NCBI GenBank assembly: GCA_028823105.1
Contig: JAPKCC010000017.1
Coordinates: forward strand, 1 to 41,032
DNA length: 41,032 nucleotides
Source of the DNA: Phycisphaerales bacterium
Lineage (GTDB): Bacteria > Planctomycetota > Phycisphaerae > Phycisphaerales > SM1A02
Direction: 5' to 3'
The stretch's first letter is position 1, and each line of letters starts with the position of its first letter. The notes under the pieces are model-generated. The model did no database searches. It was not told the origin of the DNA and saw only the letters and a program-made list of their open reading frames with translations. This document shows positions 27,769 to 36,534 of this stretch, one piece after another. A program made the translations under genes and the position numbers.

Positions 27769-27796
27769 TTGTCAGGAGCGGTGTCTTGGGGTCAAT
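27769..27796 (+). repeat. 28-nt direct repeat, copy 2
   Basis: It differs from copy 1 at two positions only. A shorter TTGACAGG echo lies at about 27825. There are too few copies and no array spacing for CRISPR. Confidence 0.9.
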
Positions 27797-27898
27797 AAAA
27801 TGCAGAAGAACGGTCTTTTCCATATTGACAGGCAGCATTTAGGCGGAAATTGGCGGTTTTGGCTTTGAGTGTGTTCGGCTTTGGATATTATTGAATTG

Positions 27899-27921
27899 AG
27901 CGTTTATAGAACGAACGCTCT
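27899..27921. promoter_or_regulatory. Candidate operator palindrome
   Basis: GAGCGTT and AACGCTC half-sites are separated by 9 nt. This size and symmetry suit a TetR dimer, and the TetR gene is about 300 bp away. No direct evidence links them. Confidence 0.35.
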
Positions 27922-27984
27922 CAAATTTGACTCTTTCGTCCGGGGTTTTAGTCGGCGTTTCGACTCTTGCTAGAACCCCCTTTA

Positions 27985-28017
27985 GAACTCCCTCGGTTTT
28001 CCGAGGGAGTTCTCTTT
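27985..28017 (+). terminator. Plus-strand terminator without an upstream gene
   Basis: A perfect 12-bp stem (27985-27996 with 28001-28012), TTTT loop, then TCTTT. No plus-strand gene precedes it in the gap, so it may end a short leader or a small RNA. Confidence 0.75.
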
Positions 28018-28131
28018 CATCTACGGGCGTTCTTGGGCAAGCGTTGGGGTTGGACTTGCATCTGGTCGAACGGCGGTCCTTCGTTGGTTCTTTAGAAATC
28101 GGCGGGGCAGCGTAACCCGCATAATGCTCGT

Positions 28132-29298
28132 ATGGAAAAGAGGCGGTTCGTAGTCGTGGGGCTGGGTGGTATCGGCGCGGCGGTACTGAATGAGTTGTCA
28201 ATTCGTAGGGTTCGCCCGTTAGGGCTAGACGGTTGCACGATTGGTCATGATCTCGGAAGTTCGCATGGGGGCTCGCGAGTCGCGAGGCAGGCGTACTTCG
28301 AACACGCAGATTATGTGCCACTGTTGAAATCGGCCTTCGACGGTTGGGACCGCCTCGAAGCGGAGACCGGAATCCGGTGTCTGCACAGGATCGGCGTGCT
28401 GCTGGCGGGCGGGATCGACTCGATGCTTCTGAAGGCATCGCTTGCGAGTGCCAGGGCCCACGGGATTTCGATCGAGTCTCTCGAACCCTCCGAACTTCGT
28501 CGTCGGTTTCCCCAGTTCACGCTTCCAGACGGAATGCACGGGGTGTTCGAGCCTGGGGCGGGCTTCGTTCGCCCGGAAGCCGGCATCGACGCAAATCTCC
28601 AGTCGGCGGTGCGGAGCGGCGCCGAAATTCGACGCCCGTCAAGAGTTCTTGGCATCGATGCCGATGACGACGGTGCCTTGATCAGGACGAGCCAGGGGGA
28701 GATTCGAGCCGAACGGGTGGTGGTGGCCGCGGGTGCCTGGACGAGCCAACTTCTCGGAGAAATCGACCCCCGCATCACGCTCGTTCCCCAGCGGAAGGAA
28801 ATGGTCTGGTTCGCCAACCGCGGAGAGAGGGCGTGTTCGTCTGCCGGAATGCCCGCCTGGCTGATCGACGACGACGGTGCCTGCGGAGATGGTGTCTATT
28901 ACGGCGTTCCGACCTGGAGAGGCCAAGAAGGCCCTCTGGGGATGAAAATCGGCTTTCACGGGCCTGGTATACCGGTTGATCCGAACGTGAAGCAGGCGGT
29001 CCCTCAGGAGATCGTCGATCGCTTTTCAAGAGACATGAAGCGGTACCTTCCCGACGTGCTCGGCGAACCGATTGCCGCCCAGTCCTGCCTCTACACGATG
29101 AGTCCGGACGAGCACTTCGTGATCGATCGGCTCCCCGGGCGGGCGGCCGTCGTCGTGGCGGCCGGATTCAGCGGTCATGGCTATAAGTTCGCCCCGGCAA
29201 TCGGCGAGATCGCGGCGGATCTCGCCATGAAGGGGGAATCCTCGCTTCCGGCAGGGTTCTTGGGGTTCGCCAGATTTGGAACCAAGGCTGAATCGTGA
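28132..29298 (+). CDS. Monomeric sarcosine oxidase/N-methyltryptophan oxidase-like flavoenzyme
   Basis: The 388-aa FAD enzyme has the N-terminal dinucleotide motif VVGLGGIGAAV, the family block LGSSHGGSRVARQAYF, and the covalent-FAD cysteine C319 in QSCLYTMSPDEHFVIDRLP, equivalent to Cys315 of monomeric sarcosine oxidase. Such enzymes oxidise N-methyl amino acids to formaldehyde, glycine-type products and hydrogen peroxide; which amine is used here is unknown. It is cytoplasmic. No clear Shine-Dalgarno precedes the ATG. It may be controlled through the long upstream region with its terminator. Confidence 0.9.
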   Translation: MEKRRFVVVGLGGIGAAVLNELSIRRVRPLGLDGCTIGHDLGSSHGGSRVARQAYFEHADYVPLLKSAFDGWDRLEAETGIRCLHRIGVLLAGGIDSMLLKASLASARAHGISIESLEPSELRRRFPQFTLPDGMHGVFEPGAGFVRPEAGIDANLQSAVRSGAEIRRPSRVLGIDADDDGALIRTSQGEIRAERVVVAAGAWTSQLLGEIDPRITLVPQRKEMVWFANRGERACSSAGMPAWLIDDDGACGDGVYYGVPTWRGQEGPLGMKIGFHGPGIPVDPNVKQAVPQEIVDRFSRDMKRYLPDVLGEPIAAQSCLYTMSPDEHFVIDRLPGRAAVVVAAGFSGHGYKFAPAIGEIAADLAMKGESSLPAGFLGFARFGTKAES

Positions 29299-29376
29299 TT
29301 CCGCTATTCTCAGTCTTCGCGTTCCCACTTCCCCGGCGACTCGCCGGGACCTCATTCGCCTTGGAAATCCCTGCTC

Positions 29377-30243
29377 ATGATTCTTATCTCTCACCTTCTC
29401 GATCGTCGTCTCCCCCGGGCGATCTGGGCTCGATTGATTCCGGTTCTGATCCTCGCGAATCCAGCGGTCGGACAATTGGGGAACGACTTCTCGCCCCGGG
29501 CGTTCAACGGGAAACCGTTAGTGGCGAGTGTCCGGGGGGTCCCTGCGAGTTCGGACGGGTTGAGCGTCTTCCGCAACTACCGATTCAACTCGGAAGGACG
29601 GCTCCTCCGGATCGAGCAGGGGTCGAGCACGCTCGGAGTCACGCTCGAGGTCACCTTCGAAGCGGATCCCGAGGGGCGTCCGGTGAAGGCTTCCGCCATG
29701 TTCATGGGCAATCTTGGTTGGACGGAGACCTACTCCTACGATGAGAAAGGGCGACTCGAAACCTGGAAGAAGTTGAATCCACGGACCGGCGTCGAGACCG
29801 TCTCCCGACGACACGTCTATGACGAGGAGGGGCGTCAGTTAAAGACGATTCTTGTTCGGGCAGGACGTCCGCCGGAAGAGACAGCCAGGACGTTCGATGC
29901 CTCGAATCGAGTGCTTCAGGAAGAAAGCACTTCCGAGGGGAAGTTGGTCCGCCGAACCGAATTCGAATACGACGCTTCCGGGTGTCTGGCAAAGCAGGTG
30001 TCGGTGCTCAGCAAGGGACAGGTGGAGGTACGCGAGTGGACCCACGGAGCAGATTGCCAAGCGAACCAGTTGAGGATCCGAAGCTTCGGTGGCAAGACCA
30101 ACGTGGTCGAGATGACCTACGACGGCAAGGGAAATCTCGTCGCCGAATCAACCTTGCGAGAGGGTCGCTCAACCCCCGAGGTGCAGCAATGGACCTACGA
30201 ATTTGCGGAAGCGGTGTCCGAAAAAGCCGAGGCAAGTGAATGA
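29377..30243 (+). CDS. Secreted YD/RHS-repeat-like protein
   Basis: The 288-aa protein has an N-terminal hydrophobic stretch (AIWARLIPVLILANPAVG) that fits a signal peptide. The body has repeated short beta-hairpins with Tyr-Asp-like cores: YRFNSEGRLLRIEQ, YSYDEKGRLETWKK, HVYDEEGRQLKTI and FEYDASGCLAKQV. These resemble YD/RHS repeats, which form beta shells, but only a few units are present and there is no toxin tip. It is a stand-alone small repeat protein, probably periplasmic or surface-located. Confidence 0.78.
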   Translation: MILISHLLDRRLPRAIWARLIPVLILANPAVGQLGNDFSPRAFNGKPLVASVRGVPASSDGLSVFRNYRFNSEGRLLRIEQGSSTLGVTLEVTFEADPEGRPVKASAMFMGNLGWTETYSYDEKGRLETWKKLNPRTGVETVSRRHVYDEEGRQLKTILVRAGRPPEETARTFDASNRVLQEESTSEGKLVRRTEFEYDASGCLAKQVSVLSKGQVEVREWTHGADCQANQLRIRSFGGKTNVVEMTYDGKGNLVAESTLREGRSTPEVQQWTYEFAEAVSEKAEASE

Positions 30244-30256
30244 TCCTGCCGGGTTC

Positions 30257-30335
30257 GGCCTCGGCCAGTCAGAGGCCTGACGCAAGCTCCGCAAATCGGT
30301 AACATCGCGATTCGCGACATCGCGGAGCCGCTTGC
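30257..30335 (+). other. Paired hairpins upstream of the inhibitor gene
   Basis: A short 6-bp stem (30257-30262 with 30272-30277) is followed by an 11-bp stem with a 3-nt bulge (30282-30292 with 30322-30335). Neither has a T-run, so they may be a leader structure or a weak terminator. Confidence 0.4.
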
Positions 30336-30399
30336 GGGCGGCAAGGCCATGTAGACGCCTAGTAACCGACTTGACGGCACACCAAAGAGAGATGGAATC

Positions 30400-30834
30400 A
30401 TGAACAGAACCTCGACCATTCGTTGCCTCTTGGGCGCCCTCGTTCTTCCATTGGCATTCGTCGGTGGGTGCGCGATGGGATCCGCGAATTCCCACGACGG
30501 AAGAGTCGAGTCGCTTCATCCGGATGCTCGGAGTGAGATCACCGAAAAAGTGGGCTCGCCGATCACGCTCAAGCTCCCAGGTAACGCAGGGACTGGGTAC
30601 GAGTGGGTCATCGCAGGTGATCTTCCGCCGTTTGTCAGCCAGCGGGGCCAGTCGAGTTTCGTGCCCAACGATTCGGATAAAGTTGGTTCTGGAGGCGATT
30701 CAGAATTCGTTTTCGTCGCAAGAAAACCAGGAAAAGGTGTGATCCGCTTCCACTATCTTCGGTCTTGGCAGAAGGATGCTCGGCCGGCTCGGTGGGCCGA
30801 GGTCGAGTTGACGGCGAACCCCAGCGGTTCCTGA
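30400..30834 (+). CDS. Chagasin-like (I42) protease-inhibitor lipoprotein
   Basis: The 144-aa protein has a signal peptide with lipobox FVGGC. Its mature part matches the chagasin/I42 fold, with three loop motifs that block papain-type cysteine proteases: PGNAGTGYEW (for NPTTGY-W), VGSGGDSEF (GxGG) and YLRSW (for RPW). Family members inhibit cysteine proteases; here the lipid anchor places it in the envelope, perhaps guarding the cell from external proteases. No papain-like gene is in the window. The last motif departs from RPW, so activity is not certain. Confidence 0.85.
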   Translation: MNRTSTIRCLLGALVLPLAFVGGCAMGSANSHDGRVESLHPDARSEITEKVGSPITLKLPGNAGTGYEWVIAGDLPPFVSQRGQSSFVPNDSDKVGSGGDSEFVFVARKPGKGVIRFHYLRSWQKDARPARWAEVELTANPSGS

Positions 30835-30965
30835 GCCGGATCCCGAACCTCCGCCTTGGTACATTCCGGTGCATTTCATAGCCAGGTCCGAAAGAAACCA
30901 GTCGTTCCTTGATTCGCTTTCAGGTCTTCCTGAACCAGAACCGAGAGAAGAAGGGGATATGGGCG

Positions 30966-31181
30966 ATGCCATTATTTGATGTACTTGGAAGCGAGGTCGA
31001 AGGACCTGAGGGGCCGGTGCTGGTCGAAGCGACGTTCGCATCGCTCCCGCCGGGTCACGGTGGTCCAGCCATCTGCACTCGGGAGCGATTCCTCGGCGAG
31101 GTGGTCGACCGTCACGGACGCCGTTGGCATGCCATGATTGAGAACAAGAGCGCTCGGTATCTCGGGCCGGCGGACGACTGA
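30966..31181 (+). CDS. Small protein of unknown function (71 aa)
   Basis: The ATG at 30966 follows a purine-rich AGAAGGGGATATGGGCG. The protein has no signal or helix and contains LVEATFASLPPGHGGPAI and FLGEVVDRHGRRWHAMI. I recognise no family. Composition and codon use look like neighbouring genes, which mildly supports it being real. Confidence 0.5.
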   Translation: MPLFDVLGSEVEGPEGPVLVEATFASLPPGHGGPAICTRERFLGEVVDRHGRRWHAMIENKSARYLGPADD

Positions 31182-31218
31182 GCGACGTATCCGTCCGGGG
31201 GTCCGCCTCGATCACGAT

Positions 31219-31734
31219 TCACTCGGTACCGGATATGGATGCCCCTTGGGGCGACCCGGCAGCGCCGAACCAGTACACCAGTCGCCCTCCTTGATCCGCG
31301 ACGCTCACGGTCCAGAGCGCCGTTGCGAGCGTGAGTCCGAACGCGAGTGCTCCGGCGCCCCATCGAACCATGGGACGGGGGATGGTGGACACCAGCACCA
31401 TCGCGGCGATCGCCGTCAGGAGAAGCGGGACACGCTCGCCATCTTGATGATGATCTTCCAGAAGCGAGATTCCGGTCACGCCGAGATTCGTGCGGGCCAG
31501 ATTCTCGGCGGCCTCGCCCGCTTCGCCAGCCTGCCAGGCGATGACGCCGGTCGCAAAGATCGTCGCGGCGAGAAGAAGGCGATAGGCGAGGGCTCGGCGG
31601 CGATGCATGAACAGCAGGACGAGGGTGAATGGAATCGCAAGAACGCTGAATGCGATCGGAAAATGAACCAGAATGGCGTGCCGAGTCGGTGGGTCCGCGA
31701 GTGAAAGTCGGATGTTCTCAAGCAGGTCGGTCAC
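31219..31734 (-). CDS. DUF2231-type membrane protein
   Basis: The GTG at 31734 lies 8 nt after GGAGG, so I prefer it to the ATG at 31749. The 171-aa protein has four predicted membrane helices and a conserved N-terminal block PPTRHAILVHFPIAFSVLA, typical of DUF2231. In other bacteria such proteins are inner-membrane proteins of unknown role, sometimes beside cytochromes. It is on the opposite strand to the surrounding genes and divergent from the PA14 gene (129-bp gap). Confidence 0.85.
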   Translation of the reverse strand: MTDLLENIRLSLADPPTRHAILVHFPIAFSVLAIPFTLVLLFMHRRRALAYRLLLAATIFATGVIAWQAGEAGEAAENLARTNLGVTGISLLEDHHQDGERVPLLLTAIAAMVLVSTIPRPMVRWGAGALAFGLTLATALWTVSVADQGGRLVYWFGAAGSPQGASISGTE

Positions 31735-31863
31735 GAGGCGGGCCTCCATCTGTCGTCGATCATTCGGTTCAGGCCGGCAAGGGGCGGTACGCTCCTTGGA
31801 GTCGCCGGGTATCCGGAGCCACGATAAGTGATGCATCCCAGACCCGTCGCGGAGATTCAGCAT

Positions 31864-32925
31864 ATGAACCCGAGCCGCGTCCATTACCGAAGTTCATGCC
31901 TCCTGCTCGGCGCAGCCTTCCTCGCAGGGGCCGCTCAGGCACAGGATCAACCCTCGCCCGACCACCCCTTCGTATTCGCCAGAGAGATCTGGCGGGTCCC
32001 GGTGACGGCGGCGGCCTTGCACGACGACTCGACCTTTGCGAAGACGCCGGATCGCGTCGAGATCGTCTCGCGCCCGGTGGGCGCCGATGATGCGGGGGAC
32101 CACTTCGTCCAACGGATCCGCGGATGGATCGAGGCTCCACGAACCGGCTCGTATCGTTTTTCGATCACTTCGGATGACGATGGGTTGCTCTTCCTTTCCC
32201 CGTCCGAGGCTCCCAACGAACGTGCCTTGGTGGCGGCGGTGACTGGTTTCACCGGGGCGGGAGAATTTAATCGTCAGCCGAAGCAGACCTCGAGGCCGTT
32301 GACCTTGATCAAGGGCCAGCGGTACTACCTGGAAGCCCGGCACCGAGACCAGGATGGTCTTGACCATCTCTCGATCGCCTGGAGAGGGCCGGGAATGCCG
32401 TCGGGCGTGTCTATTCCGATCGGGATGTCCTTGGTTCCGGAATTCACGCTGGAGACCTGGGAGAACACCGCTCGAGGTGATCCGTCGAGTCTCCCAGTCT
32501 TCGAGACACCTCCAGATCGAGTGCAACGATTGTTTTCCATGGGCTCCAATGACGTGGGGGTGAATGTGGCCACGCGGCTTCGGGGCCAATTCTTGCCGCC
32601 CAAGGACGGTGAATACCGGTTTCTGGTGACCGCGGACGATCTGGCGGAACTTCGGATGCTCGACGCCACCCAGCCCAAGGGCTGGACCCGGCTCGCAGGA
32701 TTGACCGGCTGGACCAGCCCAAACGGCTGGGATGAGCGAGCCGAGCAGATTTCATCGCCCATTCGGTTGAAGGCGGGAATTCCGGTCCTGCTTGAGGCCC
32801 GACACTGGCAGGGCACCGGGCCCGGACATATCGGGATCGGGGTCATCGGACCCGGTGGCCTGGATCTTCGTCCGATCAAATCGATTCCGAAGTACGAAGA
32901 AACAGTGGAATCCGGAACCCGGTGA
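31864..32925 (+). CDS. Secreted protein with two PA14-like domains
   Basis: The start at 31864 has GGAG 9 nt upstream. The 353-aa protein has a signal peptide ending in LAGAAQAQDQ. Two PA14-type beta-barrels follow, with the typical GWIEAPRTGSYRFSITSDDDGLLFL then GQRYYLEARHRDQ in the first, and GQFLPPKDGEYRFLVTADD then GIPVLLEARHWQG in the second. PA14 domains bind sugars or act as adhesion modules. No catalytic domain is attached, so it is probably an accessory surface or periplasmic protein. It lies 169 bp upstream of the metalloprotease gene. Confidence 0.87.
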   Translation: MNPSRVHYRSSCLLLGAAFLAGAAQAQDQPSPDHPFVFAREIWRVPVTAAALHDDSTFAKTPDRVEIVSRPVGADDAGDHFVQRIRGWIEAPRTGSYRFSITSDDDGLLFLSPSEAPNERALVAAVTGFTGAGEFNRQPKQTSRPLTLIKGQRYYLEARHRDQDGLDHLSIAWRGPGMPSGVSIPIGMSLVPEFTLETWENTARGDPSSLPVFETPPDRVQRLFSMGSNDVGVNVATRLRGQFLPPKDGEYRFLVTADDLAELRMLDATQPKGWTRLAGLTGWTSPNGWDERAEQISSPIRLKAGIPVLLEARHWQGTGPGHIGIGVIGPGGLDLRPIKSIPKYEETVESGTR

Positions 32926-33094
32926 ACCCTCGAACTCGTTCTTCGTAAGACCTGAGAGAAGGGCAACCGCCTGGAAATCCATCGGTATTCGTGGAAGCCC
33001 CGTATCCTCTCAGCAACGGATACCGGCAGCGTCTCAAGATTGTGCAGTACGTCTGCCGTCAATGAATCATTTTCCGCTTTGGAGACTCAAACTC

Positions 33095-35875
33095 ATGGTT
33101 CACCCCCGAACCCTCGTCCTCGCCGGTGTGACCGGCCTTGCGGCCCTCGTCACCACGCTTCCGGCGACCGCAATGCAAGGTCCACCACCGTCGGCCAAGC
33201 CTGGTGCCAGCCAGGACTTCCCGCCATTCGCCAAGATTTCCGAAGGTTTCACCGAGGTGGCGCCGGCGGACGGCGGTCGAGGTCTGTATCGACTCTGGAT
33301 CAATAAGAAGACTCAGAAGACCCTCGCCGAGCTTCCCCGGAGCTTCGAGAAGCAGGATCTCTTCCTCGCCTGGACGGTCGCGGCCGGTGTCGAGACCTCC
33401 GCGGTCCAGACCGGTGATCAAGATGCGAAGTGGAAGCGATTCGGAAAGCGACTCGCACTCATCGAACCGAACTTCGCGGTCGTTTCCACCGGCGACAAGC
33501 AGAGCCAGGATGCGACGCAACGTGTCTTTACCGATCGCGTCATCCTCGAGGTGCCGATTCTCACGATGGGTCCGGGCGGTGGTCCGGTCATCGATCTGAA
33601 CGGTCTCTTCGTCAACCAGGCGAGCCGCTTCTTCGGTGGTGTCGTTGCTGGCGCGAACACTCGGCTCGTGACCATCGAGAAGGCCAAGACCTTCCCGAGC
33701 AACGTCGAACTCTGTTACGAGATGCCGCTCTCCAGCGGTCGGTTTGCGAAGTTCTACTATTCGATCGCCGCGATTCCCAGCAACACGGGCTACAAGCCTC
33801 GCGAGGCGGATGACCGAGTCGGCTTCTTCACGACGAGCATTCAGGATCTCGGGGATCCAGCGGCGGATACGCCGTGGAAGCGATATATCAATCGCTGGCA
33901 GCTTGAGAAGGCTGATCCCAAGTTGAAGATGAGCCCGCCGAAGAAGCCGATCGTCTTCTACATCGAGCACACCGTTCCGGTGAGGTACCGCCGGTGGGTC
34001 CGTGACGCGATCCTCGAGTGGAACACCGCCTTCGAAGAAATCGGGATCGTCAACGCGGTCGAGGTCTACCAGCAGGACGCCAACACCGGTGCCCACATGG
34101 AGAAGGACCCCGAAGATGCCCGCTACAACTTCATGATCTGGACCAACGCGAACATGGGTTTCGCGATCGGGCCTAGCAGAGTGAACCCCCGTACCGGTCA
34201 GATTCTCGATGCAGACATCGTGATGGACGAGGGATTCGTGAGTTCCTGGGTTGACGCCTACGAACGTCAGATTCCTCACGCCTCCATGGAAAGTCTCGGT
34301 TCCGAGACCATCGAATGGCTGGTCGAACACCCCGAGTTCGATCCCCGCGTGATTCTCGCCGCTCCCCAGGATCGCGAGCAGGTCACCACGGAGATCGCGG
34401 CCCGATTCGAAGAACTCCGAGGCGAAGGGCTTCGGGCGATGCATCCGAGTCTCGACGGTGCTGGTCGACTCATCGCGGGCGGTGGCCCGGATGGTAATGC
34501 CATCGAGAGCAACGTCAACGCCTGCACCGCGTGCCAGAACGCGATGCGAAAGTCGATGGACGTGGCCTTCATGCGGATGAACGCCGAACTCCTCGGAATG
34601 GTCAATCCTGAGGACAACGACGGACAGATGCTTGATGGCGTTCCCGAAGAGTTCATCGGTCCTCTCCTCAAGGAGGTGATCATGCACGAGGTTGGACACA
34701 CCCTTGGCCTCCGGCACAACTTTGTGGGTTCTGAACTCGTCTCGTACGAAGAGATGAATAGCGAAGGCTTCGACGGTCCGATCTCCTCATCCGTGATGGA
34801 CTACCTGCCGGTCAACATTGCATTCGGCGATAACGTCGAACAAGGACCCTGGACCACGACGGAGCTCGGTCCGTACGACCTCTGGGCCATCTCTTACGGC
34901 TATACCTCCGGCAAGACGGACGCCATCCTCGCCCGTTGCGGAGAGCCCGAACTTCGGTATCTCACCGACGAAGACACCATGGGACCGGATCCCATGGCAC
35001 GCCGATTCGATCACGCCAAGAACCCGCTCGACTACGTCGATGCGCAACTTGCGATCGTCAAGGAACTTCGGGGCCGGATCATCGATGACATGGTCGAAGA
35101 CGGCGAGAGCTGGGCGAAGGCTCGCCAGGCGTACCTGATGCTTCTGTCGAAGCACCGCAACGCCGTGGGGACCGCCAGCAACTGGATCGGCGGCAGTACG
35201 GTCAATCGCGTCAAGAAGGGCGCCGAACTCGACCCGATCTCTGACGTCCCCGCGGATCAGCAGCGTCGTGCCCTGGCCATCGTTCTTGATGCCACCACGC
35301 CCGACGCCGCCTACGGTCTGAATTCGGAACTCCTCCGGAAGATGACGGTCGAGAAATGGTTCGACGGCGGTGGCATGCGGGCGGCTATGACGGATCCGAC
35401 CTTCGATGTGCATAATCGCATCGGCGGGGTTCAGCAGACCGCGCTGACCCTCATCCTCAACCCGACCACCTTGAACCGGATGTACGACAACGAGTTCCGG
35501 GCGGAGCAGGGCGAGGACGTGCTCACCATTCCCGAGACCATGGAAGCTGTGAGGGCTGCAGTCTGGACCGAGCTTGATGCCCGTCCGGACGGCAAGCAGA
35601 CGAACAGCGATCCGTATATCTCAAGTCTTCGTCGAAACCTGCAGCGGGCTCAGCTCGAGCGTTTGGTTTCGCTCGCCGGTGAGAACAACCGTTTCGGGGC
35701 TTCCTCGACCGCGGTCAGAAGCCTTTCGCGGCAGCAGCTTCGGCAGCTCGACGAGCAGATCAGCGAGGCTTTGAGTCGTGACGGAAGTCGGCTCGACGGG
35801 TATTCGAAGGCTCACCTCAACGATGCGAAGGCGGTCATCGATCGCGTTCTCAACGCGGACTACGTCTACAACTGA
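33095..35875 (+). CDS. Secreted zinc metalloprotease (DUF5117/DUF4953 type)
   Basis: The ATG at 33095 has GGAG 10 nt upstream, while the ORF-track start lies inside the previous gene. The 926-aa protein has a signal peptide (LAGVTGLAALVTTLPATA), a DUF5117-like N-terminal beta region and a metalloprotease core with H531-E-V-G-H535-TLGLR-H541-NF, the extended HExxHxxGxxH zinc site. The C-terminal part is helical. Such large proteins are common in Bacteroidetes and planctomycetes and are thought to degrade external proteins, though few are studied. A CTAC pair lies before the zinc site. A hairpin terminator follows the gene. Confidence 0.9.
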   Translation: MVHPRTLVLAGVTGLAALVTTLPATAMQGPPPSAKPGASQDFPPFAKISEGFTEVAPADGGRGLYRLWINKKTQKTLAELPRSFEKQDLFLAWTVAAGVETSAVQTGDQDAKWKRFGKRLALIEPNFAVVSTGDKQSQDATQRVFTDRVILEVPILTMGPGGGPVIDLNGLFVNQASRFFGGVVAGANTRLVTIEKAKTFPSNVELCYEMPLSSGRFAKFYYSIAAIPSNTGYKPREADDRVGFFTTSIQDLGDPAADTPWKRYINRWQLEKADPKLKMSPPKKPIVFYIEHTVPVRYRRWVRDAILEWNTAFEEIGIVNAVEVYQQDANTGAHMEKDPEDARYNFMIWTNANMGFAIGPSRVNPRTGQILDADIVMDEGFVSSWVDAYERQIPHASMESLGSETIEWLVEHPEFDPRVILAAPQDREQVTTEIAARFEELRGEGLRAMHPSLDGAGRLIAGGGPDGNAIESNVNACTACQNAMRKSMDVAFMRMNAELLGMVNPEDNDGQMLDGVPEEFIGPLLKEVIMHEVGHTLGLRHNFVGSELVSYEEMNSEGFDGPISSSVMDYLPVNIAFGDNVEQGPWTTTELGPYDLWAISYGYTSGKTDAILARCGEPELRYLTDEDTMGPDPMARRFDHAKNPLDYVDAQLAIVKELRGRIIDDMVEDGESWAKARQAYLMLLSKHRNAVGTASNWIGGSTVNRVKKGAELDPISDVPADQQRRALAIVLDATTPDAAYGLNSELLRKMTVEKWFDGGGMRAAMTDPTFDVHNRIGGVQQTALTLILNPTTLNRMYDNEFRAEQGEDVLTIPETMEAVRAAVWTELDARPDGKQTNSDPYISSLRRNLQRAQLERLVSLAGENNRFGASSTAVRSLSRQQLRQLDEQISEALSRDGSRLDGYSKAHLNDAKAVIDRVLNADYVYN

Positions 35876-35924
35876 TCACACCAGCGGTCGATTTCGGCCG
35901 CGGTGAATATCGATGAGAACACAC

Positions 35925-35959
35925 CAGGGGGCCGTCTTCGGACGGTCCCCTGTTCCTTT
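35925..35959 (+). terminator. Terminator after the metalloprotease gene
   Basis: A 12-bp stem with one G-T pair (35925-35936 with 35941-35952) is capped by TTCG in a C(TTCG)G context, followed by TTCCTTT. Confidence 0.82.
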
Positions 35960-36052
35960 GGATCATGTAGCGGATGCTGCGTGGTGCCAGGGCATTCCGG
36001 GGCCTCCCCGGCGGAAGGCGATCGACGCGTTTCAATTCGTCGACGGGACTGC

Positions 36053-36490
36053 CTACGGTTTCTTGACGGGGGGGTTGGCGTAGAAGACGGCTTCGAAGTC
36101 GTACCACTTGAAGGCCTTTTCGCCGAGTGCCGGTCCGAAGGCGGGCGTTGATCCGACCATTCCGTCTCCTGCACCCATCCTCGCGGATTCGTCCGAGGCC
36201 GAAAAAGTGGGTGCGTATCGCCACCAGTAGGCGCTGGCCCCGACTTCTTCGGCCGTCGCGAGTGCTTCGTCGTCACCGGGAAGTTGCCCGATCTCCATCT
36301 TCTTGGAGAACTTACTGACGCCGAGTCGAGTCGACTTGATCTCCTTGAACACGCGTACCGGCGTTCCTTCTAGCTCCTGGCGACCGCCGACGTAGTTGTC
36401 CATGAACGGGTTCGCGCATCCCGCGAGGGCCATCGTGGAGATCACGAGGAGGGAGCGGAGGGAGCGAAGGCTTCGGGGTGTTGATCGCAT
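36053..36490 (-). CDS. Small lipoprotein A, end of pseudopilin operon
   Basis: The start at 36490 (MRSTPRSLRSLRSLL) gives 145 aa with lipobox ALAGC. The mature part is hydrophilic, with GTPVRVFKEIKSTRLGVSKFSKK and a C-terminal ALGEKAFKWYDFEAVFY. I recognise no family. It is the last of three minus-strand genes that probably share one transcript. Confidence 0.7.
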   Translation of the reverse strand: MRSTPRSLRSLRSLLVISTMALAGCANPFMDNYVGGRQELEGTPVRVFKEIKSTRLGVSKFSKKMEIGQLPGDDEALATAEEVGASAYWWRYAPTFSASDESARMGAGDGMVGSTPAFGPALGEKAFKWYDFEAVFYANPPVKKP

Positions 36491-36534
36491 GTCCGGGGAT
36501 TCTCTCTTCTGAGGGCGACGTGGCTCGGAAAGGA

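Larger units (their letters stand above)
27599..28131. other. Long intergenic region between tetR-type gene and flavoenzyme gene
   Basis: This gap is AT-richer than its surroundings and holds a pair of 28-nt repeats, a 23-bp palindrome and a plus-strand terminator, listed separately. The ORFs at 27605 (87 aa) and 27927 (62 aa) have no ribosome site or family and are probably not genes. Confidence 0.6.

Noticed and set aside
27709-27796. CRISPR array
   Set aside because: Only two copies with mismatches, no further regularly spaced repeats and no cas genes.
27605-27868. 87-aa ORF spanning the 28-nt repeats
   Set aside because: It reads through the repeats as CQEGCFGVN and CQERCLGVN, with no ribosome site; better explained as repeat DNA.
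33059-34717. 552-aa minus-strand ORF opposite the metalloprotease
   Set aside because: It lies wholly antisense to a well-supported zinc protease and has no family motif; GC-rich codon use opens such shadow frames.
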